A stretch of DNA of 64,000 nt from Tiliqua scincoides (GCF_035046505.1 NC_089827.1:65098856-65162855), one strand, 5' to 3'; positions 1 to 11,757 are shown, numbered from the stretch's first letter. The notes: a model not told the origin generated them from the letters alone. Made by a program: numbers and translations.

Positions 1-697
1 CAGCATAGTGCCATAAGACAGCATAGGCTTGGTATCTGTACCCAGATGGTTTCCAGTGTGAACTAGATAGGACAAATTAGTAGTGAGAGAGATAAGAGGT
101 TGCTGGTGGTAGGCAGAAAGTGAAGGTTTTGTGGATATGGGGAGTGATTGGAAGTTTAGGGAGAGAACTATAGTTCTGTGACTGTAAGGGAGCTGCAGTC
201 TTTTTTCTTCCGATGTCAACTTCCTGTTGCCCAGAGTAAGCTGGTTGGGGAAACATAGTATGCAATAAAATATATACTAAACACCAATATAGCATACAAA
301 ACAATAACAGCAGCCAGTTTTTTAAAAAGTATCATCCAGAGCCAAAAGATGCTAACCGAAAGCTCAGAAAAGTCTGAGAACCCCTGCAGAAGGTCAGCAG
401 AGAGAGTTCCACTCTGAGCTCCCAGGGGAGATAATTCCAACAGCCAGATGTCACTACAGAGTATGCCCTGTCGTGGATTGCCAGCAACCTGATATCTAGA
501 GGTGTTTGTTTATGGTGAGTAAGATAGGATTACAACCAAAAACTCATTTCATATAGTGGGATGAACAGCATTCATGGTGCCTGCTGAGAGCCAGAAATGA
601 TGTCATTAAGCAGGAAGTGATGTCATTAGGCAAATGATGACCAGAAATGGGCACTTTGTTGTTATCTAGAAACTCATCAGCTGCAAATGACAGAAGA

Positions 698-835
698 AAT
701 ATTTATTATTATTATTAACAATATTTATATATTGCTTTTCAGCGAAAAGTTCACAAAGCGTTTTACAGACAAAATCCAATAAATAATGGCTCCCTGTCCC
801 GAAAGGGCTCAAAATCTAAAAAAATAATACTTTCA
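698..835 (-). mobile_element. Short retroposon 3' end with (ATT)n tail
   Basis: Begins with an ATT microsatellite, followed by TATTTATATATTGCTTTTCA and a GGCTCCCTGTCCC block. The same order recurs at 24386-24570 and, inverted, at 41515-41752, with shorter pieces at 9717-9815 and 46258-46312. The trinucleotide tail on one side and the variable length on the other suggest a non-LTR retroposon lying with its 3' end to the left. I cannot name the family. Confidence 0.6.
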
Positions 836-1799
836 AGATATGGGATGCCCAATTATCACGCAAATTATCACTTTTAGCAGTGCTGCTTTTTCAGCAGAAA
901 ATTTCAGCAGGTCTAGTTTAGCACTGTATGAAAGAGCACTATTGGGGTTCTCTTAAATCAGTCATCTTGAAGAGCATCTGGGGCACAATTGTGTTGACAA
1001 GGCTATTGTAGTGATTGAGGAGGAAAAGTCCTTCAGCATAGTAATTGCTTCTTGAAAAACAACCTGAAGTCACTACATTGTTGACGAGCATTTTTAGGCT
1101 TGAGCTAATGTTAATATGATTCTCAGCTGTGTGTCTTATATTGGAGAGGCCATAGCTTTCCCCTGGTGTCTGAAGCCTTCAACCACTTATATTTGGAAGG
1201 GAAAGGCCTGTTCCTATCAAGATTGCTTTGGTTCTGCTATGTCTATCCTTTTTGGTGGAGTATTGTGTTCATGATGAATCAGAATGAAAAGGCTGCTGGT
1301 ACAGTCCCAGCAAATTTAAAAAATGGGCATTTGAACAGAGCAAGACAGTTTCTTTTCCCTTGTTTAAGTTTTCAAGTTGTACTTCACCTGTAAACTGCTA
1401 TTTTAGCAGACTTGCATAAGCTTGCACTGTGCACACAGTTACGAACCCCATCCTGAGCTGTATTTTTCTATGCATATCCATGCTTCTGAGCCAGGGGTGG
1501 GAAACTGAGCACATTTCCCCCATTTCCATCATGTGCCTAACCCCAAAGGACTCACTGTCTGGCTGAATTGCTGCTCTTTGTTTTATTGAAAAGAATTTTC
1601 TCTCCACCAGTGTTTTTATTTAATAGTAAGTTACTATTGGGGCCATTTCAGTTAAATGGTATCATACTTTGCGCCATCAGAACTAAACAAGTATTCTGAG
1701 GACTATTGACTTACGAGATTTATCTCTTGCCCTTTCATTGTCCTTGAAGTAGCTTACAAGTACAACTGCTGTTAACAGATCAGGCAGACAGGAGACAAG

Positions 1800-2273
1800 C
1801 AGCCAAATCCTAAGCTGCCTGGCACCCAGAGGAGCTGAGGCACCTAAATGGTTATGGTTGTATCCTATGCCGTGGCAACCATGGGAGTCTCCTCACAGGA
1901 AGGGGACATTCATCCCCTTCCCTGGGTAAGCGTACAGGTCCCACAATGGGTCTCCTCCATTCTGTGCTGGCTGTTTTGCCAGCACAGACTGGAGAAGCTC
2001 CATGTTGGGCTTTTTTAGCCTGACACGGAGCATAGGATCTGGCAGAGGAGGGCTCCACCAGTCCCACCCTCTCCCGTCCCAGTTCCTGCTCCCTTCCTGC
2101 CCAGAATTCCCACACTGCTACCTGGCTGTGTGCCTTCCTGCAGGTGCGCCTTCCTGCAGGTGCCACCCAGTGCTGGGCCTAGTGCTAGCAATCCTTGCTC
2201 TCCCATTGCCGCAAATGTGCTTTACAGCACCTGGAGCTTAGCGCTAGTGCTGGGAGGGTTCAGCATTGGACCC
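1800..2273. mobile_element. Long GC-rich CAATCC-type DNA element (old copy)
   Basis: Starts with an AATCCTAAGC-type end and ends near a mirrored ATTGGACCC. It carries the internal stretch GCAAATGTGCTTTACAGCAC, also seen (with changes) at 18630-19040, 48532-49047, 53181-53694 and 58327-58892. It belongs to the long (about 400-570 bp) class of TWA-flanked elements in this window. Ends are eroded, so boundaries are approximate. The 79- and 104-codon open frames inside it are chance frames. Confidence 0.55.
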
Positions 2274-2773
2274 TTAGCCTGGTCTCTAAGACAGTAGTGA
2301 AAGGTACCCAGTGACTATGACTAGACTAGCATGACAGACTGTATATTACTGGGGTGGCATGATGGAAAAGGCCTTCATATTAGTAGCTACTTGCCTAACC
2401 TCCCACGGTAACACTCAGAGAGGGGCAGCGGCCTGGGCTCAAATCTTTGATGATTTTAGAGGTTAAAACCAGCCCTTTGAATTGATTGTGGAAACCACCT
2501 AGAAGCCAGTGAAATACAGGAGGAATGAAATAAGGAAGAAATATATTTATTTCAGTGAGTCCCAGTTAACAACCTAACTGCTGTGTTCTGGACCAGCTGA
2601 GGTTTCTGAAAGTGTTTCCTAGGTTACCTCTCATAAAATGCATAGTGTTAATAGAGTCTAGATTAGCAAAGCACGGATAACTGAAATAAGGTCATTCCTT
2701 CTACTGCTGTGAGTTGTGGGTGCTTTCATTAGGTCATATTTGTTGAAGATTATGTATTGGACACTTGATGCAC

Positions 2774-3115
2774 CAGTGTTTCTCAAACTGTGGGTCAGGA
2801 CCCACTAGGTGGGTCGCAAACCAATTTCAAGTGGGTCCCCATTCTTTTCAATATTTTTAATATGTTAGACTTGATGCTACCATGGTATGTGACTGCAGTT
2901 GAGGAGACGATATAGACTGGTACTTTTAACAAGCTACTATATATATTATTTTAACAATGATAGTAAATGGGACTTACTCCTGGGTAAGTGTGAGACAGAT
3001 TGCAGCTTAGGATTGTTAAAAATTTTCCTGCTTGTTGATGTCACTTCCGTTGGGTCCTGACAGATTCTGACAGATAAAAAGTGGGTCCCGGTACTAAATG
3101 TGTGAGAACCACTAG
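2774..3115. mobile_element. hAT-type nonautonomous element carrying a half MITE
   Basis: Terminal inverted repeats begin CAGTGTTTCTCAAACTGTGG on the left and end with GTGAGAACCACTAG on the right, the usual CAGTGGTTCTCAAAC form of small vertebrate hAT elements. Internally it has AAATGGGACTTACTCCTGGG flanked by AACAATGATA and GGATTGTTAA, matching in inverse orientation the internal segment of the copy at 56181-56541. No convincing 8-base duplication survives, so this looks like an old copy. Confidence 0.75.
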
Positions 3116-4004
3116 AATATACTTACTGTGGTGTTCTGTTTAATCTTTCACAAAGTAGAGGAAATAGTAAGATTTGATAGCAGTGAGTGCTTTTGTGTGA
3201 AGCAAGTCCCATTTACCTTTTGTTGCTGGTAGGTTGGGAAGAAGTTCAGCCTGCCTGTGCACAACACAGAACAGGAATATTGCTGAAAAAGCAACTCTTC
3301 TGAAAATACATGGGAAAATTACTTGATTTCTCTTTTTTTTTTTTGCTAGTAGAAAAGGAACCTTAAATCTTCTTTATGAAATAAATGGTCTTTTCTATTA
3401 TAAGGTTATTCTGCATTGTGCACCCTAGAAATACTTCCTCATGGCCTTTTTTGTGATGCATTCTTGGTTGATTGGTTTCCTGCTGATCAAAGAAATTATA
3501 ATATGACAGTATGGTGGTGCTCCTCAGCTTTGTCTAAATATAGCAGTGTGAAAGTAAATTTATCAAGTGATAGCTGAGCCCGTTTGCTTATGTCATAAGA
3601 ACATGAAGGGGAACAGGCCTTCCCTTCTTCACTGCTTTTGGGTTTTGTGGAATACAGAATCAATTCTGTATTTTTTAAAAATGTTTGCACTATTCTTTGA
3701 CTCTTTACAGTTTTTGCACTGATATTTTACTTCTCCCCCCCCCATATTGTACGCTGCCTTGAACACTCCATTTATTCAGAGGGGAAGTTGAGATAGGAAT
3801 AATTTAAATAATTAAACAGTTTGCGGTTCTTGCTGCAAGTGACAGCATAGTTGGCCAGCACCCCGCCAGCCTTTAGTATCTCAAATTATTCACGTGAGTG
3901 GATCTAGTAAGACTAACTTATATAAAGACCTTGTCTATGGGTATTTGTCCTCTTAAAGGGGAGTGGTATGCATATGTTCTATCTCTGTGTGTTTTCTCTT
4001 TCAG

Positions 4005-4251
4005 GAAACCCAGCGCTTGCTGGCTGAACCTGTTCCTGGAATAAAGGCCGAGCCGGATGAAAGCAATGCACGTTATTTTCATGTGGTCATTGCAGGTCCA
4101 CAGGATTCCCCCTTTGAGGGTGGGACATTTAAACTTGAACTATTCCTTCCTGAAGAATACCCAATGGCAGCTCCGAAAGTACGTTTCATGACCAAAATTT
4201 ATCATCCTAACGTAGACAAATTGGGAAGAATATGTTTAGATATTTTGAAAG
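4005..4251 (+). CDS. UBE2N: UBE2N (Ubc13) exon 2
   Basis: Encodes residues 11-92 of the E2 enzyme Ubc13 plus the first base of codon 93, in phase 0 after a CAG acceptor and before a GTAAGT donor. Ubc13 pairs with UBE2V1/UBE2V2 and builds K63-linked ubiquitin chains for NF-kappa-B signalling and DNA damage tolerance, in cytosol and nucleus. The exon holds the UBC core: the HPN motif (H77-P78-N79) and the catalytic cysteine C87 in GRICLDILK. The translation appears identical to the mammalian protein as I remember it. All frames and splice phases agree with a working gene. The 117-codon frame that reads through the donor into intron 2 is not a protein end. Confidence 0.97.
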
Positions 4252-4410
4252 GTAAGTGTTTTAGAACAATGACAATTATGATCTGTTGTATTTTCATTCA
4301 TTTGCAAGGTTATTAAGAGATTTGACAGATTTTGTATTTCAGTGATTTCTCTAAGGGAGAATGTTCTGTATTAAAAATGTGGCTTTACTTTTTTCATACT
4401 CTTTCCTCAG

Positions 4411-4551
4411 ATAAATGGTCTCCAGCTTTGCAGATCCGTACAGTTCTGCTATCAATCCAGGCTTTGTTAAGTGCTCCCAACCCAGATGATCCACTAGCAA
4501 ATGATGTAGCTGAGCAGTGGAAGACCAATGAAGCCCAAGCCATAGAAACAG
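4411..4551 (+). CDS. UBE2N: UBE2N (Ubc13) exon 3
   Basis: Completes D93 and encodes residues 94-139 plus the first base of A140. Acceptor TTTCCTCAG at 4402-4410, donor GTGAGG from 4552. The exon carries [19 protein letters not shown] and the loop [17 protein letters not shown] near the active site, both hallmarks of Ubc13. It is separated from exon 2 by a very short intron of 159 bases and from exon 4 by 783 bases. Reading frame is continuous across both junctions. Confidence 0.97.
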
Positions 4552-5334
4552 GTGAGGTATCTGTATTCTCTACTTAGTGATTTATCAATTTCCTTTTAAG
4601 AGTCTTTTCCAAATGCAGGTGCCCAGAGTGGCTTATTAAAAAGTCAAAAATATAAAACACTCACAGCTCCATGGAATCATTTCAAGCTATAATACTGTAA
4701 CTCATATAATTCAAATACTAGAAGTTCAACCTTGGGGGAATTAGATAATCAATACTGGATGTCAGAAGTGCCTGCAACTTTTTTAGCACAAGCTATCTTT
4801 AAAAACTGTCAGCTGGTTCAGAAGCAAACGTTCCTGGCCATTTGCCGAGCTTGCAAGACAAATGGAACAATAGAGCAAAAAGTCGTATTTTGTCCATAGC
4901 AATTTTTGCAATCTCCTTCTAGCCTAAGATTGTGGGAGTTGTTATGGGTAGGATTGTGACCTCTAAGTTTATGGGTGTGTACACAAACTGCCTTTGTATG
5001 CCAGTGATAAGCCTATAGGTGATAATTTGTCTCTGATAAATGGGTTCTGCATTCGTGTCATGCTAAAGACCTATCTGATCAAGTCTCACACCACTGCAGT
5101 TATTACATGACTAATGTGGATGTTTAAAATCTGCTGTAAGGATTTTAATTGCAGAAACGTTACAGTGTAAAGTGGAAACTTGGATGTTTGGAGGTTGTTC
5201 ACAGGACCAGTAACTGAAAAATAGTTTTTGTAAGAGGAAGTATCCTCTTACAAGGAAGGATGGGAGGAGGAAGTATTGACACCAATTTAAATGAGATGCT
5301 TTATTGTCTAACACCTGTTTCTTTTTCTTTACAG

Positions 5335-5375
5335 CCAGAGCATGGACTAGGCTATATGCCATGAATAATATTTAA
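5335..5375 (+). CDS. UBE2N: UBE2N (Ubc13) exon 4, coding end
   Basis: Completes A140, then encodes RAWTRLYAMNNI and a TAA stop at 5373-5375. The acceptor TTCTTTACAG ends at 5334. This short exon is not visible as an open frame of its own and was found by continuing the split codon from exon 3. With ten residues from the missing exon 1, the total is 152 residues, exactly the family length. Confidence 0.97.
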
Positions 5376-5476
5376 AATGTGCTCTGAATCAGTGTGCATC
5401 ACTTTTTCCTGTTCTGCCAAGACCTCTTCCTTTTTTTGTTTGCATTTAATGGACACAGTCTTAGAAAACATTACAG

Positions 5477-5482
5477 AATAAA
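5477..5482 (+). promoter_or_regulatory. UBE2N: Proximal poly(A) signal of UBE2N
   Basis: Perfect AATAAA about 100 bases after the stop codon. T-rich and TGTGTC-type sequence follows within 60 bases, as expected of a downstream element. It would yield a short-UTR transcript. Confidence 0.55.
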
Positions 5483-7960
5483 AACCCAGACATCAGTTCT
5501 TTGGTGATTTAAATGCACACTAGCAAATCTGTGTCTTGTCCTAATTCACTCCTGTTCCGCATGAGCAGAGGCTAGAAGTATCATCGGGATTGTTGTGAAA
5601 TTGTTTAAAAGCAGTAGCACATCTCTGCTTTTAATAAGTTTTTCCCATCATGATTTAAGTGTAAGCACTGTGAATGAAAGTAGTCGGGGTTAGCTGCAGG
5701 GATTTTTGTTCTAATTGTGTGGGCTCTCTCTCCCTTTTTTATGGTGATGCTAATTGCATTGGTTAAAGCAGCTAACCCGTTATATTCTAGAATATGCCCT
5801 CTAGCCAAGTCTAACTTAGACACTGTAGATGGACAAGCTTGGTTGTCTGAACAAAAACGGGAACATTAAACATCCATCACCATAACTAATAATATTGTGA
5901 TTCTGCTGTCAAGTGTAAAAACCCCTCAAAGAAAAGCTTGTGACCATTTTGTATGGCTTGTCTGGAAAATCTTCTGTAAATCTTATGTTTTAGTAAAATA
6001 TTTTGTTATTCTACTTTGCCTTTGTACAGTTTGTCTTGCTGAGTTCTTTTTTCACTTTTCAATTGTGACAATCGTTTTTGTTTTGTTTTAAATGAAGCCA
6101 GATAGGAGCATTTGATTTTCATCCACCAAACAGGTGTAGTAAAATATCAGTTTTGTTTGCTGACTTGTATTAATAGACCACGCCGCATTAGTCTTCATAA
6201 TATTTTTGTTTTTGTGTTCTTAAAAAGCCTCTAGTAAATGTAATTGCTTATCGGAATCTAATTAGGTTAGATGCCTCATTGACGTATATGTACTTGCGGT
6301 GTTAAGTACCACTGAAGCAGGAAGCTAGCAAAACAAACAGCAGTTTTGGGTGTATATGTAACTTGTCAGTCTTGTGCTAAGTATTATCAGTTATCAGATG
6401 AAACATTTAAAGGCTACCTGCATCTTTAAAAAAAAATTGACCCTCTCCGTAGAATGATATGGTACAGTACTGGTAATTGGTTGCTAAGGCATTTACAGCT
6501 AGCTTTGTTAATTCTTGCGTTACTTGCAAACTTTAAGCTACTTTAAGCCCATTTTTAAAAATCTATATACTTTTTTTTAAACTATCATGTAAACATGTGT
6601 ATAACTCAAGGGAGCATATTTGGACCCCTTCTTTAACTTCTGTACGTCCTAAAACTTCCTTTTTCTGGTCCTACTTCTCTTTGCCTTGACCCCCTTTTGA
6701 TCTCTGTGCTTTTGGTATGGCCAGTGTAATGCCAGCTTGCAATGGATAATTTCTGTCTTGCAGTTTAGGGGGGACAGTTTTGAGGTCCATAGTTCTCTGC
6801 CCATCATACCTCTTCTACCATCATCTGAGGTTTCTGTAGAATATGGTGTATGTATTGTGCTCTTATGTAAGATAAAGAATACCTATTAAAATCACATTTT
6901 CAACAGACAAAATGCTTTTAGTGATGGTATTGTCCCTCAGAGTTGATTGTACTGTGGCATGATAAAAGCTTGATGATGATCTACTGTGATAAGAAAGAGA
7001 CTTCTCAAACATTGTGTCCCGTTGAGGCATCTTATTCAATTGTGTGCAAGCTTGCAGCTGGTTCCTCTCTGCTTTTGAGGAATGGCATTGTTGCTGTGAT
7101 GAAGAGAACTGATAGTAATATGCTCTCAACCTTTTTACAAATGGCTTTAGTCCTTAAGTATTTCACTGGCAGGAAGGAACATAAATATTTTGTAGTGCAG
7201 CATCTTACGTGATCCTTGAAAGAAAGACTGAGCCCACTGGCACTTAGTTCTTAGGATGCTTAGGATTGCAAACCTGAAAAGCTGTGTCCTAAATTGAGTC
7301 AGTCATGATTAAATCCCATTGAAATCAACCCAATAACTTAGATACATGCCTAGCAGGTGGATTTATAGTGTAACTCTTCCTGATGCATTGGCAATTTTAT
7401 CACATTCATAGTACGTCTACTGTGGGATTATACTTTTTAAAACAACAAATTAGATCTTAACGACTGCAGAGTTTTGTGACTTTTTTGTTGCTTAAGTTTT
7501 TCTGGGACTAAATGGATGTCATAAGTTCCTAGGGGAAAAAATGCTGTAAAATTTGTGTTTAAAAATGTATGCAGCAGCATGTTATAGTCTGAAAGACATG
7601 TGAAAGTCATATGATTAGAATGTTGCTTAGTTTTCATATCTAGGGCATAATTCAGCCAAAGTTAATCACTGATTTCAGTGGGGGTGTTATATTCTAATTC
7701 TATGCATGTTTACTTGAAGCAAGTCCCACTGAATTGAGCAGATCCAACTCCTGCAGAAGCGTGCATAGTATGTAAGCACATACTCAAGTCTCTTCTGTTG
7801 AAGTCAGTGGGGCTTATAAAAAAAGTGCTTAACTTTTGGATTGTGTCTATTTTATTTTTCCTCTTGCATGTGGTAAATGTCTGTAAATGTGTACCAATAA
7901 TTGTCTGATTCAAGATCATATACTCTGGCATCATCACAACTTAGTGAACTGTACTGTGTT

Positions 7961-8028
7961 CTAAAGAGATCTGTGAACACTCAGACACTGTTGTCTGTCT
8001 AAAGAGATCTATGAACACTCAGACAGCA
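7961..8028 (+). repeat. Tandem duplication, 38-bp unit
   Basis: CTAAAGAGATCTGTGAACAC and its continuation start at 7961 and repeat at 7999 with one early change (ATGAAC for GTGAAC). Two copies, the second incomplete. Probably a local slippage or repair duplication. Confidence 0.85.
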
Positions 8029-9310
8029 CAGAGAGTGCTTCCAATCATCAGCTACCCTGTAGGACCTTACATCACATTTAAAACTGACTATGTTAGTCCT
8101 TGTGGGACTTGGTGCAGAAGCTGCTATATAGGAATCTAAGCTTGCATGCTATTTCTTCCCCTGTTACTGCATTCAAAACAGTTCCTGTGCCAAACATTTC
8201 TAAATATGAAGTTTGGGCATTCTTTGTGGACTACTGAAGAATTTCAAAAAAAAACAACCCCTCTAGGCTCCAGTTCTAAATGTTAAGAGTGATTGTTAAA
8301 CTGATGTCTGGACTTATGAATCGGACTTCACCCCTTTTAAGTCTAGGAATGTAACTCTTGAGTCATCAAGGGTGCTTGAATCTTATCTGTATATAGATAC
8401 AGAACCAATTGCTTTATATCTGATGTGAAATTATGCTTTGTTCCTCTGTGGCAGTGGTTCTTAACCTTTTTGGGGGCACAGACCCCTTTGAGAACCTGAA
8501 AGATATGGACCCTCTCCCCAGAAAAATGCACACAAACACACAACTTTTTTTGCATCCAGTTCATGGACCCTACCCTATGGCAAGTGACTGGCTGCCATTC
8601 GCAGTCCATTTGCTCTGAAGCAGTTCCACTGAGTTCTAATAGGACTACTCAACAATAAGTAGGTCATATATTGCTATCTTGGTACATATCAGACAGTTGG
8701 AATAGTTCCACTCTTCACACCAATAAACTGAGTCTCATTCCATGATTTCTACAATTGGGTCTGCAACAAAGTAAACATGTGTTTGCATTATGATAGGGAG
8801 AACTGGGTTGTTTTACTGAATTGCAGTACAGGAGTTTCCTCTTAATTTTGGTGCTAATAATTAACTTGGTTTGAAGAGTTACCTGGTGTATGTACCGATT
8901 TATGAATTGTCAACTTCAATTAAAACCATGTTTGCAATAACCACTTTTTTCTTTTAATTAGTAAACATTGAATGATCCTTGTGTTTGCAGCAATGTTGTT
9001 GAAAGGAAGAAAACCCCAATGACATCAACAAACCTCCATGCTTTGCGTGGATAGATGATTTAATTGACAAGAGTAAATGTATTGAATGTTAAGTGTAATT
9101 ATTGGCCTAAAGCAAATGTGAGTTTTATGCTTTTAAAGGAAGCGTTATTTCCAGCACATTATAGATACTATAAGACATTTCATGGGCTAGTTGAATCACA
9201 AATGATGTATACTCAAGCTTTTAATGTACATTCCTACTATTTTCAGGGTTATTTTAAAATGCCTGATAGGTTTTGTTTAACATCTTCTGACTGTAATGTT
9301 ATGACACTGA

Positions 9311-9316
9311 AATAAA
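9311..9316 (+). promoter_or_regulatory. UBE2N: Possible distal poly(A) signal of UBE2N
   Basis: AATAAA preceded by a repeat-free AU-rich stretch from about 8.9 kb. It is the last good signal before repeat-rich intergenic DNA starts near 9.7 kb. Assignment to UBE2N is inference. Confidence 0.4.
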
Positions 9317-9716
9317 AGGAAGAGTGATTATTCATTATACAATGAGCTTCTCATTTTAAAAGGTCCCCATTTTTCTTATTTCTTAAGCTGAACTGTTCAA
9401 CTAAGAAAAGGACACCTAGTTATTTCTCCTTACAGGAGAGGACAGTATTATAGCTCTTTGTTCATATTGCTGTTTTCACTAAATATACAGTGACTAATGC
9501 TGGGGTTTTAGCTGGCCAGTGTGGTCTTTGGTAGAGTGACTTAGTCATGGTAGGATCAAACACTGAAGCTTTTGAACTTGTCCAGTGATGAAAGGGTGGT
9601 GTGCCTACTTACTAATCTTAATTTTTGAGGCCATTGCAGTGACACTTTACCATTTACTAACACCGTTAAGGAAACTAGATGACCTTACTGGGTACATTTC
9701 TTTCTGTTGGAACATT

Positions 9717-9815
9717 TATCTCCTGCTTTTCAACTAAAAAACTCTGAAAGCGGTTTACATAGCAAGAGGAAAAAGGACATAACTCCAGAAGGGTCCACAA
9801 TCTGAAATTCCAGTC
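9717..9815 (-). mobile_element. Short retroposon 3' end (fragment)
   Basis: Carries CTGCTTTTCAACTAAAAAAC, then AGCGGTTTACATAGCAAGAG and AGAAGGGTCCACAATCTGAA, matching in order the 24386-24570 copy. Truncated on the right; divergent, hence old. Confidence 0.55.
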
Positions 9816-9943
9816 ACTACAATCAATGGCATGCTAGGGGTAGTTTCTAGCCCATTATTAAATATGAGAAAATTACCTTAGTAAAAAGTACCTCTTTACC
9901 TAGTTAGCTGGGGGCATATATTTACAGCTAATTTTATCTAGAA

Positions 9944-10268
9944 CAGGATGTTCTAAAACTTCCCCCCCCCCTGCAACCTACTTGTTGCAGGGGGTGCCAT
10001 GACTCACTTTCTCTGGCACCAAGCTTCTGCAGACTCTGGAAACAGCCAGAAGTCACTTTCATGAACCTGGGAGTAAACCAGAAAGAAGTGCCTTTCCAGC
10101 TCCTGGAAGCCTGCAGAGGCCCAGTGTGGCATCCAATTGCATCCAGAGGGCTCCAATTCAAAGCCAGCCGGATGCAAGGCTGGGTGGGAGTGCCCAACCC
10201 AGGACCCACCACGTGGGTCCCAACCTAGTGGGTGCCATGTGGGTCCCAACCCAGTTTGAGAAACCCTG
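9944..10268. mobile_element. hAT-type nonautonomous element
   Basis: Left end CAGGATGTTCTAAAACTTCC, right end CAGTTTGAGAAACCCTG. The right part carries GGACCCACCACGTGGGTCCC, a variant of the DNA seen in other hAT copies here. Flanking octamers ATCTAGAA and ATCTAAAG agree at six of eight positions, fitting an eroded 8-base target duplication. Confidence 0.65.
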
Positions 10269-10476
10269 ATCTAAAGATATCAAAATACTGTGGTTTCTGT
10301 TACTTGCAGTGGGTTGGATTCAGTTTGGCCTACAGTTCTATAACTTGTCTAAACTGGGAATTAGGTTACCTCTGGAAGTGAGTGATGCAACCCTAATCCT
10401 CACATAATCAAGATTTGTAAACTTGAAATTGCCTTAACCATGTACGTATTACTTCAAATGGCTTTTTGACTTCGTA

Positions 10477-10653
10477 GGCAGTGCTATCCAACTTTCCAGC
10501 ACTGATGCTGCTGTGCCAATGAGGAGAGTGCAGTAGCCTGTGGTGGTGATGGGCAGACATGGAGGCTGCCTCAAGGTAAGGGAATGTTTGTTCCCTCACC
10601 TCAGGATTGCATTGTGGCTGCATGAGCCCTGGAACGGTGCATAGGATTGGGCC
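10477..10653. mobile_element. CAATCC-type element, medium class (about 180-bp)
   Basis: Runs from GCTATCCAACTTTCCAGCAC to GCATAGGATTGGGCCC, with the internal AAGGTAAGGGAATGTTTGTT block shared with copies at 22190-22383, 37757-38220, 40144-40276, 41080-41235 and 49845-50473. The right end is followed by TAA. No transposase. Confidence 0.75.
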
Positions 10654-11264
10654 CTAAGCAGCTAATTGAAATGCAGAGGGAGCTGTTTTGGTAATTGAAG
10701 TGCCGGTCCTGTGGCTGACACATCTATTACTGTAGCAGATACAGGCGGACCAGGTCCCCTCTGTCTGAGCAGTGGGTATCTCAGAGAAGAGGTAGGAAGC
10801 TACTCTATACCAGTGGTCTCTGTTGCTCAGTATTGTGTACTCTGGTAGTGGCTCTCCAGTTGGGTGTCTTTCCTAACTGTACCTGGTGATGCCAAGGATC
10901 CACCCTGGAACCTGCATAGAAAGTATAGCACAATAAGCCACAGGCCTAGGCAGAGTAGCAGAGGCAGTGAATGGGAAGATATAAAAGTTTGGGTCCCAGA
11001 GGGAGCACCCCTCCTCCTCGCCACTTCTCTCTTGCATATTGGGTAAGGCAAGGGGAAGCCTAGCTAAGCAAGTCAGGTTCCTTGTGCTTATAGAAAAAGG
11101 ACTCCATCACCATCTGGTGGCTGTCTCTATAGGGGTAACATCTCATGTGCAGTCCTCAAATGTCCTGCTGTTCTTGGATACATCCAGGCATATTACAGTG
11201 AAGCGGAAGAAACAAACTGGAACAAAATCCTTAGTAAAAAGCCGTGTGTCCCCTCAGAGGTGAT

Positions 11265-11299
11265 GGTTGGCAACCTTCAGTCTCGAAAGACTATGGTAT
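11265..11299 (-). mobile_element. 35-bp insertion: isolated 3' tail of the 5S SINE
   Basis: The insert contains CTTCAGTCTCGAAAGACTAT and is flanked by perfect 11-base direct repeats TCAGAGGTGAT at 11254-11264 and 11300-11310. Read on the minus strand it is the last ~35 bases of the 5S-derived SINEs at 38 kb, starting ATACCATAG and ending GCCAACC. It is therefore an extremely 5'-truncated retroposition event, which marks the exact 3' end of the element. It includes the stem-loop AGTCT-TTCG-AGACT. Confidence 0.9.
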
Positions 11300-11609
11300 T
11301 CAGAGGTGATAGTTGCTTTCTATTTGAACCCTGACATGATCACCATAGGCAACCAAGAATTACTTTAAGGGGGAGAGTGATGGCAATGGGGTCCTTACTT
11401 GCCTGAACTTTTTCCACTGTGTGTATGTAAAAGTGGCAGCAGCTTCACCCATGCTTAAGGCACAGAAAATCTCATCCTTATGGTTGGCTCATATTGGTAA
11501 TCCATTTTTTTCTAGTCAGGAAATGCCATTATGATATTTGCATTGTTTTTGGACATATTCTAGAGTAGGATATGGTGGCACCAGGAACATTTTCAGCATT
11601 GTTGAAGTC

Positions 11610-11757
11610 ATTGCTGCCCTCAAGAGGCATGGTGCTGAACAAGAGGTCTCTTGTTATCTGGTGTGCTCCCTGGGGCATTTGGTGGGCCCCTGTGAGATAC
11701 AGGAAGCTGGACTAGATGGGCCTATGGCCTGATCCAGTGGGGCTGTTCTTATGTTCA
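11610..11757 (+). mobile_element. CR1-type LINE 3' end (CATAAGAAC family)
   Basis: Contains GTGTGCTCCCTGGGGCATTT, GATACAGGAAGCTGGACTAG and ends in TGTTCTTATGTTC, an octamer-like terminal repeat typical of CR1-clade LINEs. Matching copies lie at 60470-60577 and 55160-55440 (+) and 29345-29650, 35123-35262 and 44630-45205 (-). Heavily 5'-truncated. Confidence 0.75.

Larger units (their letters stand above)
1..4004 (+). other. UBE2N: UBE2N intron 1 (3' part)
   Basis: Non-coding sequence upstream of the first UBE2N exon in the window. It ends in a pyrimidine-rich tract and a CAG acceptor at 4002-4004. UBE2N exon 1 encodes only the first ten residues (MAGLPRRIIK in the known protein), and no matching sequence is present here, so the promoter and exon 1 lie off the left edge. 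The intron holds a LINE/SINE-type 3' end near 0.7 kb, a GC-rich DNA element near 2 kb and a hAT element near 3 kb. I see nothing identifiable in 1-697, 836-1799, 2274-2773 and 3116-3990. Confidence 0.85.
5376..9330 (+). other. UBE2N: Probable UBE2N 3' UTR (end uncertain)
   Basis: AU-rich sequence directly after the stop. 5376 to about 7200 is almost free of recognisable repeats, unlike most of the window, which fits a constrained transcribed UTR. Poly(A) signals AATAAA occur at 5477-5482 and 9311-9316, allowing a short and a long form. Between 7.2 and 8.6 kb there are degraded short-element fragments (about 7260-7345, 7675-7745 and a hAT-like start near 8449), so the long form is less certain. 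No open frame here looks like protein. Confidence 0.55.

Noticed and set aside
3963-4316. UBE2N frame starting at an ATG at 3963 and ending at 4316
   Set aside because: Residues before ETQRLL and after LDILK come from introns. Splice sites at 4004/4005 and 4251/4252 define the real exon.
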